This document shows, in pieces, positions 1 to 5,119 of a DNA stretch of 5,366 nucleotides. The stretch is from the NCBI GenBank assembly GCA_036396755.1, contig DASWKG010000139.1, forward strand, positions 1 to 5,366, written 5' to 3'. Each line of letters starts with the position of its first letter. Positions within the stretch are counted from its first letter, which is position 1. This DNA comes from DASWKG01 sp036396755. Lineage in GTDB: Bacteria > Actinomycetota > UBA4738 > CALAEC01. The notes under the pieces were generated by a model. It was given only the letters and a program-made list of their open reading frames with translations, was not told where the DNA came from and ran no database searches. The position numbers were made by a program, and so were the translations under genes.

Positions 1-565
1 GGTCGGCCGGCTCGCCCTGGATCTGCTCGGGGGCGAGGTACTGGACGGTGCCGGTGACCGTCCCCGGCGCGTGCGTCACGCGCGACTCGGCGAGCGCCCG
101 CGCGAGGCCGAAGTCCGCCACCTTCACCACGCCGCCGGTGGTGACGAGCACGTTCTCGGGCTTCACGTCGCGGTGAACGATGCCCTGCGCGTGCGCGTGC
201 TCGAGCGCCGAGAGGATCTGGGCGGCGACGTCGGCCGCCTGCGCCGGCTGCAGCGGGCCGCCGCGGGAGAGCAGCGCGCGCAGGTTCGGGCCGCGGATGA
301 ACTCCATGACCATGAAGTAGGTCTCGCCCGCCTGGCCCCAGTCGTGGACCGCCACGATGTTCGGGTGCGAGAGGCCGGCGGCCGCCCGCGCCTCGCGGCG
401 GAAGCGGTCGATGAAGTCCTCGTCGCCGGCGAGCGACGCGTGCAGCATCTTCAGCGCGACCTCGCGGTTCAGCACCGGATCGTGGGCCCGGAACACCTCG
501 CCCATGCCCCCGGCCGCGACGCGCGCGATGATTTGGTAGCGTCCGTCTACGGTTGTCTCGATCAT
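1..565 (-). CDS. Hanks-type Ser/Thr protein kinase, N-terminal part (partial, runs off the left edge)
   Basis: Reading the minus strand from ATG at 565 gives 188 residues of an open frame with no stop before the window edge, so the C-terminal part is outside. It covers most of a eukaryotic-like (PknB-type) kinase domain. Visible motifs are a glycine-rich loop (residues 17-24, AAGGMGEV, with Ala in place of the first loop Gly), ATP-binding Lys39 in VALKML, the helix-C Glu58 in FRREAR, catalytic HRD at 131-133 with Lys135 and Asn138, DFG at 151-153, Thr-rich activation loop (T169, T171, T173) and APE at 178-180. All catalytic residues are present, so an active kinase is expected. PknB relatives usually carry a transmembrane segment and extracellular PASTA or other sensor after the kinase domain; that part is not visible here. 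GAGGA lies about 4 nt upstream of the ATG and supports this start. It is divergent from the membrane-protein gene at 605. The substrate cannot be told from sequence. Confidence 0.95.
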   Translation of the reverse strand, partial: MIETTVDGRYQIIARVAAGGMGEVFRAHDPVLNREVALKMLHASLAGDEDFIDRFRREARAAAGLSHPNIVAVHDWGQAGETYFMVMEFIRGPNLRALLSRGGPLQPAQAADVAAQILSALEHAHAQGIVHRDVKPENVLVTTGGVVKVADFGLARALAESRVTHAPGTVTGTVQYLAPEQIQGEPAD

Positions 566-596
566 CGGATCCTCGGAAGGGGCGGTCCCTACCGCA

Positions 597-602
597 ATTC
601 TA
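597..602 (-). promoter_or_regulatory. Possible -10 element for the kinase gene
   Basis: On the minus strand this reads TAGAAT, close to the TATAAT consensus. It would place the transcript start about 25 nt upstream of the kinase ATG. I see no convincing -35 hexamer. The whole divergent gap is only 39 bp (566-604), so any promoter for the rightward gene must overlap it or lie inside the kinase coding sequence. This is a motif match only. Confidence 0.25.
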
Positions 603-604
603 GA

Positions 605-1345
605 GTGGAATCGGACGACTACCAGCAGGCGCTCGCCCGCATCGAGACCGAGGTCGATGCCGGAAGCACCGATCTCTCCTCCCTCGGCTTCTGGAAGCTG
701 GTCGCCCGCGCCAAGCGGGACCCCCGGCTGAGCGACGGCGTCGCCGAGACCATCGGCCGGATCGACCGGAAGGCGTTCGAGTCCCGCGTCGGGCCCCTGT
801 TCCCGGTGTGGCTGGGGAACCTCGTGCTCCTCGTGGGGACCGTGGTGCTGCTGATCGCGATCCCGATCGGGCTCCGGGTTGCCGAGGGGACCCTCGGGGG
901 AGAGCCAAGGGCCTGGCTCGGGGGGCTGCTCGTGCTCGGGGCGGGCGCGGGCCTCGCCGTCACCGTGCACGCGCCGGCTCACTGGTTCGTCGGCCGCTGG
1001 AGCGGCATCCGCTTCACGCGGTACTTCCTCGACGGCCCGTTCCGCATCCAGCCGGGCGTGAAGACCGACTACGCCTCCTACCTCCGGGCCTCGCCCTCGG
1101 CGAGGGCGGCGATGCACGCGGCGGGCGCGCTCGCCTCGAAGGTGGCGCCGTTCGTGACGTTCGCGTGGGCGTACACCGTCCACTGGCGGCGCGACTGGGA
1201 CCTCCTGCCCGCGTGGTCGCTCTGGGGGCTGCTCGCGCTCGGCGCGCTCCAGATCGTGACCGACGTCGTGTGGTCGACGAAGCGGTCCGACTGGAAGAAG
1301 GTGCGCCGCGAGCTGCGCGTGGCGCGGGAGCTCGAGGGCGGCTAG
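605..1345 (+). CDS. Multi-pass membrane protein with degenerate M50 (site-2-protease-like) HxxxH motif
   Basis: A 246-residue protein starting at GTG 605. The open frame continues upstream, but only antisense to the kinase, and there is no clear Shine-Dalgarno, so the start is moderately sure. Residues 1-62 are a charged, probably cytoplasmic, helical segment. Hydrophobic stretches lie at about 68-92, 103-121, 175-193 and 201-222, followed by a basic C-terminal tail (STKRSDWKKVRREL). Residues 121-136 read V-H-A-P-A-H-W-F-V-G-R-W-S-G-I-R. This matches the spacing of M50 metalloprotease cores (HExxH followed by R..GI), but Ala replaces the catalytic Glu. A later M-H-A-A-G-A-L-A-S (170-178) resembles the 'AGPLA' helix of that family, and Asp220 sits where a third metal ligand could be. 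I infer a distant, probably non-proteolytic M50 relative. It could equally be an unrelated conserved membrane protein. The link to the divergent kinase is positional only. Confidence 0.8.
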   Translation: MESDDYQQALARIETEVDAGSTDLSSLGFWKLVARAKRDPRLSDGVAETIGRIDRKAFESRVGPLFPVWLGNLVLLVGTVVLLIAIPIGLRVAEGTLGGEPRAWLGGLLVLGAGAGLAVTVHAPAHWFVGRWSGIRFTRYFLDGPFRIQPGVKTDYASYLRASPSARAAMHAAGALASKVAPFVTFAWAYTVHWRRDWDLLPAWSLWGLLALGALQIVTDVVWSTKRSDWKKVRRELRVARELEGG

Positions 1346-1355
1346 CCCGGCCCGC

Positions 1356-1364
1356 TGGTATCAT
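1356..1364 (+). promoter_or_regulatory. Extended -10 promoter of the thiamine operon
   Basis: The sequence TGGTATCAT has a TGn extension followed by a good -10 hexamer (TATCAT, 1359-1364). It lies just after the stop of the upstream gene and predicts a transcript start near 1371, immediately before the riboswitch aptamer. No good -35 is visible, which is common for extended -10 promoters. The position directly ahead of the aptamer is the main support. Confidence 0.5.
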
Positions 1365-1370
1365 CGAGCT

Positions 1371-1466
1371 CGGAACCGGGGAGCCCGGAGGACCGGGCTG
1401 AGAGGCCGGCTGGTTCCGCCGGCGACCCGCAGAACGTGATCCGGATCATGCCGGCGCACGGAGGAG
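1371..1466 (+). promoter_or_regulatory. TPP riboswitch (THI element) controlling thiG translation
   Basis: The segment contains the hallmarks of the TPP aptamer in the right order. P2 is CGGG (1377-1380) with CCCG (1426-1429). P3 is CCCGG (1384-1388) with CCGGG (1393-1397), followed by the conserved CTGAGA (1398-1403), which binds the pyrimidine of TPP. An optional P3a hairpin is GCCGGC (1405-1410) with GCCGGC (1418-1423). P4 is CGTG (1435-1438) with CACG (1457-1460), and P5 is CCGG (1441-1444) with CCGG (1451-1454) closing the loop ATCATG. The usual family text is GAACCTGAT...ATAATGCC.GCG.AGGGA. Here P4 carries a compensating change on both strands, which supports real structure. The closing P1 helix is short or unclear. 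The thiG ribosome binding site starts in the last P4 base pair, and there is no terminator before the ATG, so translational control is inferred: TPP binding would hide the ribosome site and shut off the operon's first gene. Confidence 0.93.
1460..1466 (+). promoter_or_regulatory. Ribosome binding site of thiG, overlapping the riboswitch edge
   Basis: GGAGGAG lies 2 nt (core GGAGG: 4 nt) before ATG 1469. It decides the start: an in-frame GTG at 1436 lies inside the P4 stem of the riboswitch and is not a plausible start. The first G (1460) is part of the P4 helix, so access of the ribosome is tied to aptamer folding. Confidence 0.8.
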
Positions 1467-1468
1467 AC

Positions 1469-2284
1469 ATGGACGACCCACTCGTCATCGCCGGCCGGGA
1501 GTTCGGCTCCCGGCTGATCGTCGGAACCGGGAAGTTCGGCTCGCACGAGGTGATGCGCGAGGCGCTCGCCGCCTCGGGATCGGAGCTGGTCACGGTCGCC
1601 CTGCGCCGCGTCGACCTCGACGCCACCGGCGGGCCCGACATCCTCGAGTTCATCGACGCCGAGCGCTCCCTCATCCTTCCGAACACCTCCGGGGCGGTCA
1701 CGGCCGACGAGGCGGTCCGGCTCGCGCGCCTCGCGCGCGCCGCCGGGCTCCCCGAGTGGATCAAGCTGGAAGTCACCCCCGAGCCGCGGTACCTCTTGCC
1801 CGACCCCGTCGAGACGCTGCGGGCCGCGGAGGCGCTCGTCGCCGACGGGTTCACCGTGCTCCCGTACATCGGGGCCGACCCGGTGCTCGCCAAGCGGCTG
1901 GAGGAGGCCGGCTGCGCGACCGTGATGCCGCTCGGCTCCTGGATCGGGTCGAACCAGGGGCTGCGCACGCGCGACGCGGTCGCGATCATCGTCGAGCAGT
2001 CGGGCGTCCCGGTGGTGGTCGACGCCGGGCTGGGTGCGCCGTCGCACGCGGCCGAGTGCATGGAGCTGGGTTGCGACGCCGTGCTCGTGAACACGGCGAT
2101 CGCGGTGGCCGGCGACCCGCCCGGGATGGCGGCGGCGTTCGCCGAAGCCGTCCGGGCCGGGCGACGCGCCTTCCTCGCGGGCCGCGCGGCACCCCGGAGC
2201 GAGGCGGAAGCATCGAGCCCCCTCACCGGCTTCCTCGACAAGCTCGTGACCTCCCAGGCGGACATGTCGGTGACCGACGAATGA
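1469..2284 (+). CDS. thiG: Thiazole synthase ThiG
   Basis: A 271-residue (beta/alpha)8-barrel protein of the ThiG family, which usually has about 250-270 residues. ThiG condenses 1-deoxy-D-xylulose 5-phosphate, dehydroglycine and the sulfur of ThiS thiocarboxylate into the thiazole phosphate of thiamine in the cytoplasm. Seen in the sequence: the N-terminal RLIVGTGKF (residues 15-23), the Schiff-base lysine in W-I-K-L-E-V (Lys99, Glu101), LPDPVETLRAAE (110-121), a glycine-rich phosphate-binding stretch MPLGSWIGSNQG (153-164), VVVDAGLGAPSHAAECMELG (182-201; Asp185 fits the family's third catalytic residue), and the conserved near-C-terminal AEASSPLTG (246-254). Lys99, Glu101 and Asp185 keep a constant offset from the residues I recall for the B. 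subtilis enzyme. First gene after the TPP riboswitch; its stop overlaps the thiH start (ATGA). The last 15 or so residues are a family-variable tail. Confidence 0.97.
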   Translation: MDDPLVIAGREFGSRLIVGTGKFGSHEVMREALAASGSELVTVALRRVDLDATGGPDILEFIDAERSLILPNTSGAVTADEAVRLARLARAAGLPEWIKLEVTPEPRYLLPDPVETLRAAEALVADGFTVLPYIGADPVLAKRLEEAGCATVMPLGSWIGSNQGLRTRDAVAIIVEQSGVPVVVDAGLGAPSHAAECMELGCDAVLVNTAIAVAGDPPGMAAAFAEAVRAGRRAFLAGRAAPRSEAEASSPLTGFLDKLVTSQADMSVTDE

Positions 2285-3504
2285 TCGAGACGCTCGCCGA
2301 CCTCGCGGCGCCGATCACGGATCGCGACGGGTTCCTCGAGCCCCACGCTCCGCGCACGTTCGCGCAGGAGCTCGCCTCCCTGCCGTTCGCCGACCTGCTC
2401 GCCGCCGCCCACGGGGCCTCCGCGGCGCTCGTCGCGCGGGCGCTCTCGCGCGGGCCGATGCAGCGAACGCTCGAGGATGCCGCGGCGCTGCTCTCGCCCG
2501 CGGCGGGGGAGCGCCTCGAGGAGCTGGCGGCCGCATCCCGCAGCCTCACGCTCGCGCGGTTCGGGCGGACGATGCACCTGTACGCGCCGCTCTACCTGTC
2601 GAACGAATGCCTGACGACGTGCACGTACTGCGGCTTCGCCCGCACACTCGACGTCAAGCGAACCACCCTCGACCGCGCCACCGCCCTCGACGAGGCCCGC
2701 CACCTGCTGCGTCAGGGGTTCCGCTCGATCCTGCTCCTCACCGGCGAGCACGAGCGCAACGCGGGCGTCGACTTCCTCGTGGCGCACCTGCGGCGGCTCG
2801 CGCCGGAGGTGCCGTCGCTCTCGCTCGAGGTGCAGGTGTGGGGAGAGGCCGACTACCGCCGGCTGCGCGCGGCGGGCGCCGAGGGCGTCGTGATCTACCA
2901 GGAGACCTACGACCCGGGGCGCTACCGCGAGGTGCACCTCGCGGGGCGGAAGCGCGACTACCGGTGGCGGCTGCTGGGCCCCGAGCGCGCGGGCCGCGCC
3001 GGGATGCGACGCCTCGGGGTGGGCGCGCTCCTCGGTCTGCACGACGACTGGCGGTTCGAGGCCATCGCGACGATCGCCCACGCCCGGTTCCTCCAGCGCG
3101 TTTGCTGGCGGAGCCAGGTGACGGTGTCGATGCCGCGGATCCGGCCGTCGGCCTCGGGGTTCGCGCCGCGCGTGGAGGTGAGCGACCGCGACCTCACCCA
3201 GCTCGTCTGCGCGACGCGGCTCGCGGCACCCGACGCCGGGCTGGTGCTCTCGACGCGCGAGGCTCCCGAGCTCCGCGACGGCTTGCACCGCATCGGCATC
3301 ACGCACACGAGTGCCGGCTCGCATACCGAGCCCGGCGGCTACGAGCACCCGGGCGAGGCGGAGGAGCAGTTCGAGGTCTCCGACCACCGCTCGCCGGCCG
3401 AGGTGGCCGAGGTGCTCCGGGCCGACGGGCTCGACGTGGTCTGGGAGGACCCGGCCACGCCCGAGGGCATCGAGCGAGGCCTGGCCGCGACCGCCCGGCC
3501 CTGA
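2281..3504 (+). CDS. thiH: Radical-SAM tyrosine lyase ThiH (2-iminoacetate synthase)
   Basis: A 407-residue protein. ThiH uses a [4Fe-4S] cluster and S-adenosylmethionine to cleave tyrosine into dehydroglycine (2-iminoacetate) and p-cresol, and passes dehydroglycine to ThiG. The cluster motif C-L-T-T-C-T-Y-C (CxxxCxxC; Cys110, Cys114, Cys117) is intact, followed by GFAR, as in ThiH. Further family signatures are LTGEHE and EVQVWGEADYRRLRAAGAEG with YQETYD, GLHDDWRFE, VSMPRIRPS (282-290), and the C-terminal THTSAGSHTEPGGY (341-354) with EEQFEVSDHRS and VVWED near the end (BATS domain). It starts in a 4-bp overlap with thiG and lacks a strong ribosome site of its own, so translational coupling is likely. 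It is somewhat longer than the E. coli enzyme (about 377 residues), mostly through the N-terminal helical region. Use of ThiH rather than the oxygen-dependent glycine oxidase ThiO implies that thiazole synthesis here does not need O2 and depends on Fe-S cluster supply. Confidence 0.97.
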   Translation: MIETLADLAAPITDRDGFLEPHAPRTFAQELASLPFADLLAAAHGASAALVARALSRGPMQRTLEDAAALLSPAAGERLEELAAASRSLTLARFGRTMHLYAPLYLSNECLTTCTYCGFARTLDVKRTTLDRATALDEARHLLRQGFRSILLLTGEHERNAGVDFLVAHLRRLAPEVPSLSLEVQVWGEADYRRLRAAGAEGVVIYQETYDPGRYREVHLAGRKRDYRWRLLGPERAGRAGMRRLGVGALLGLHDDWRFEAIATIAHARFLQRVCWRSQVTVSMPRIRPSASGFAPRVEVSDRDLTQLVCATRLAAPDAGLVLSTREAPELRDGLHRIGITHTSAGSHTEPGGYEHPGEAEEQFEVSDHRSPAEVAEVLRADGLDVVWEDPATPEGIERGLAATARP

Positions 3505-3510
3505 GGGCCG

Positions 3511-3540
3511 TCCTATCGCGAGCGAACCTCTACGATAGGA
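3511..3540 (+). repeat. Perfect 8-bp inverted repeat upstream of the regulator gene (putative operator or mRNA hairpin)
   Basis: TCCTATCG (3511-3518) and CGATAGGA (3533-3540) are exact reverse complements separated by 14 bp, so arm centres are 22 bp apart, about two helical turns. They fill most of the 40-bp gap between thiH and the regulator and are AT-richer than the surrounding sequence. As DNA this would suit a dimeric winged-helix protein that regulates its own gene. As RNA the same arms could form an 8-bp stem whose 3' arm contains AGGA (3537-3540), the probable ribosome site of the regulator. I do not see the same arm elsewhere in the window. Confidence 0.65.
3531..3536 (+). promoter_or_regulatory. 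Possible internal -10 element before the regulator gene
   Basis: TACGAT matches the -10 consensus in four of six positions, including the key T-A at the start and the final T. It would put a transcript start close to the ATG at 3545, giving a near-leaderless message. It overlaps the right arm of the inverted repeat, so a bound repressor would block it. No convincing -35 is visible. The regulator could equally be read only from the thiG promoter. Confidence 0.25.
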
Positions 3541-3544
3541 ACGG

Positions 3545-4228
3545 ATGACCGATCTGCACGACCTCGAGGGCATCGCGCTGCTCCGAGAGCCCGTCCGGCG
3601 CCAGCTCCTGCTCCACGTCCGCTCGACCGAACAGCCGGTGAGCCGGGACGACGCGGCGGCCGCGGTCGGCGTGTCGCGAAGCCTGGCCGCCTTCCACCTC
3701 GACCGCCTCGCGGCCGCGGGCCTCCTCGAGGTCGAGTACCGGCGCGTCTCGGGCCTGACCGGCCGCGGGGCCGGGCGCCCGGCGAAGCTCTACCGCCCCG
3801 GCCGCAGGATGCAGCTCAGCCTGCCCGCGACCCGGTACCAGCTCGCCGGCGACGTCCTGATCCGGGCCCTCGAGGGGAAGCGACCGGACGAGGCGGCGGT
3901 CGACGCGGTCCGGCGCGTGGCGGCCGAGAACGGCCGCTCGGTGGCGGAGCTGACGGGAGCGTCCGGGAGGCGGCGGTCGCCGATGGGCCGCGTCCGAGCC
4001 GCCCTGGAGGAGCTGGGGTTCGAGCCCACCGACGGCCGCGACGAGGTCCTGCTCAGGAGCTGCCCGTTCCACGAGCTGATGGATCGGCACCCCGGCATCG
4101 TCTGCCCGATGAACGAGTCCCTCCTCGGCGGGCTGGTCGACGAGCTCGGCAAGGGCGAGGTGGTGGCGGAGCCGTTCTCCCGCGACGGCTACTGCTGCGT
4201 CGCGGTGCGGAGGGCGAAGGGACCGTGA
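3545..4228 (+). CDS. Winged-helix transcriptional regulator, SufR/COG2345-like, with C-terminal cysteine cluster
   Basis: A 227-residue protein with an N-terminal ArsR-type winged helix. It contains LLREPVRRQLLLHV (12-25), a recognition region VGVSRSLAAFHLDRLAAAGLLEVEYRRV (about 41-68) and the wing GRGAGRPAKLYRP (73-85). This DNA-binding layout, including the G-R-P-x-K-x-Y wing, is typical of the predicted ArsR-family regulators of COG2345, which include the Fe-S cluster sensor SufR. The C-terminal half holds RSCPFHELMDRHPGIVCPMN (Cys173, His176, Cys187) and GYCCV (Cys217, Cys218). These conserved cysteines could bind an Fe-S cluster; spacing is Cys-x13-Cys-x29-Cys-Cys, so the match to canonical SufR is partial. 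It probably acts as a dimer on nearby DNA, most simply the inverted repeat at 3511-3540. AGGA at 3537-3540 is the likely ribosome site. The gene sits between thiH and thiS-thiE and overlaps the latter by GTGA, which argues for a role in the operon. The sensed signal is inferred, not shown. Confidence 0.85.
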   Translation: MTDLHDLEGIALLREPVRRQLLLHVRSTEQPVSRDDAAAAVGVSRSLAAFHLDRLAAAGLLEVEYRRVSGLTGRGAGRPAKLYRPGRRMQLSLPATRYQLAGDVLIRALEGKRPDEAAVDAVRRVAAENGRSVAELTGASGRRRSPMGRVRAALEELGFEPTDGRDEVLLRSCPFHELMDRHPGIVCPMNESLLGGLVDELGKGEVVAEPFSRDGYCCVAVRRAKGP

Positions 4229-5082
4229 ACAGGGTCGTCGCGAACGGCAAGCCGTTCGAGGTGGAGCCCGGGACCACGGTCGCCGACTTCGTCCGGGCGC
4301 GCGACCTCGACCCGCGGTTCGTCGTCGTCGAGCGCAACGGCGAGCCGCTCGAGCGAGCCCGCTACGCGGAGGTGACCCTCGAGGAGGGCGACCGGCTCGA
4401 GCTGGTCCGCGCGGTGGCGGGCGGGTCGCACGGGGGCGGTCTCCGCGAGCGCCTCGAGCGCTCCCGCCTGTACGTGGTCACCGACGCCCGCGAGGGCCGC
4501 GGCGACCTCGAGGACTTCCTGGAGGCGATCCTCTCCGCGGGCGTCGACATCGTCCAGCTCCGCGAGAAGGAGGCCGAGGCGGGTGACCTGCTGCGGTGGG
4601 CACCGGTGTTCCGGGCTGCCGCCGATCGCCACGGCTCGCTGTTCATCCTCAACGACCGCCCCGACGTCGCGCTCGCGGCCGCCGCCGACGGCGTCCACGT
4701 GGGACAGAACGACCTGCCGGTGGCCGCCGTCCGCCGCGTCCTCGGGCCGGAGCCGCTCATCGGGCTGTCGACGCACCGAGCGGCCGAGTGGGACGCCGCG
4801 CCGCCCGAGGCCGACCACCTGACGGCCGGCCCGGTCTGGGAGACGCCGACCAAGCCCGGCCGACCTGCGGCCGGTCTCGGCCACGTGCGCCACGCCGCGG
4901 CGAGCGCGACCCGCCCCTGGTTCGCCATCGGCGGCATCGACCCGACCAACGTCGGGGAGGTGGTGGCCGCCGGCGCGACCCGCATCGTCGTGGTCCGAGC
5001 CGTCACCGAGGCCGCGGACCCCGCCGCCGCGGTCCGCCTCCTCCTCGACCGACTCCCCGAAGCCGATCGGCCGCCGTGGTGA
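4225..5082 (+). CDS. thiSE: ThiS-ThiE fusion: sulfur carrier protein joined to thiamine phosphate synthase
   Basis: A 285-residue two-domain protein starting at GTG 4225, overlapping the regulator stop by 4 bp. GGAGG at 4209-4213 and AAGGGA at 4217-4222 could serve as ribosome sites. Residues 1-67 form a complete ThiS domain (beta-grasp): V-A-N-G-K-P at 5-10, GTTVADF (16-22), VVVERNGE (33-40), GDRLELVRAVAGG (55-67). It ends in the Gly66-Gly67 that ThiF adenylates and converts to a thiocarboxylate. A short linker (SHGGG, 68-72) leads to a full ThiE/TenI-like barrel: RLYVVTDAR (81-89), VQLREKE (110-116), ILNDRPDVAL (141-150), GVHVGQNDLP (156-165), GLSTHRAAE (180-188), AGPVWETPTKPGRPAAGL (201-218) and FAIGGID (233-239). 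The intact NDR, GQxD and TPTK motifs favour true thiamine phosphate synthase over TenI tautomerase. Stand-alone ThiS needs a free C-terminal Gly-Gly, so the fusion implies cleavage after Gly67 or an unusual mechanism. The frame is continuous with no internal stop at the junction. Confidence 0.93.
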   Translation: MNRVVANGKPFEVEPGTTVADFVRARDLDPRFVVVERNGEPLERARYAEVTLEEGDRLELVRAVAGGSHGGGLRERLERSRLYVVTDAREGRGDLEDFLEAILSAGVDIVQLREKEAEAGDLLRWAPVFRAAADRHGSLFILNDRPDVALAAAADGVHVGQNDLPVAAVRRVLGPEPLIGLSTHRAAEWDAAPPEADHLTAGPVWETPTKPGRPAAGLGHVRHAAASATRPWFAIGGIDPTNVGEVVAAGATRIVVVRAVTEAADPAAAVRLLLDRLPEADRPPW

Positions 5083-5102
5083 CCGTCGGGGCCCTGGCGG
5101 TC
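5081..5102. terminator. Possible hairpin between convergent genes
   Basis: GACCGTCGG (5081-5089) can pair with CTGGCGGTC (5094-5102), with two G-U pairs and a GGCC loop. It begins within the stop codon of thiS-thiE and lies between two convergent genes, where a terminator is expected. There is no T-run on either side, so it is not a classical intrinsic terminator, and GC-rich sequence forms such stems easily by chance. Confidence 0.3.
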
Positions 5103-5119
5103 GGTGCCGCGAGGATTCT

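Noticed and set aside
71..604. Long upstream extension of the membrane-protein frame
   Set aside because: This part is antisense to the kinase, whose motifs are unmistakable, and has no protein-like character until about residue VESDDYQ; the GTG at 605 is the better start.
1405..1423. GCCGGC...GCCGGC hairpin as a separate terminator
   Set aside because: It sits between CTGAGA and the CCCG strand of the riboswitch and is best explained as the optional P3a stem; no T-run follows.
1756..2280. Upstream extension of the ThiH frame through thiG
   Set aside because: It is an Arg/Gly-rich shadow of thiG. The ATG at 2281 with the ATGA overlap gives the normal ThiH start.
2607..3548. A 313-codon plus-strand frame within thiH
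   Set aside because: It is an Arg/Pro/Ala-rich shadow without motifs, in a different frame from the intact radical-SAM protein.
1342..3573. A 743-codon open frame on the minus strand
   Set aside because: It is antisense to thiG and thiH, which have clear catalytic motifs. The translation is low-complexity Arg/Ala/Gly/Ser-rich with no recognisable domain, typical of shadow frames in GC-rich DNA.
3530..4090. A 186-codon minus-strand frame opposite the regulator
   Set aside because: No recognisable domain; the plus strand encodes a coherent winged-helix protein with conserved cysteines.
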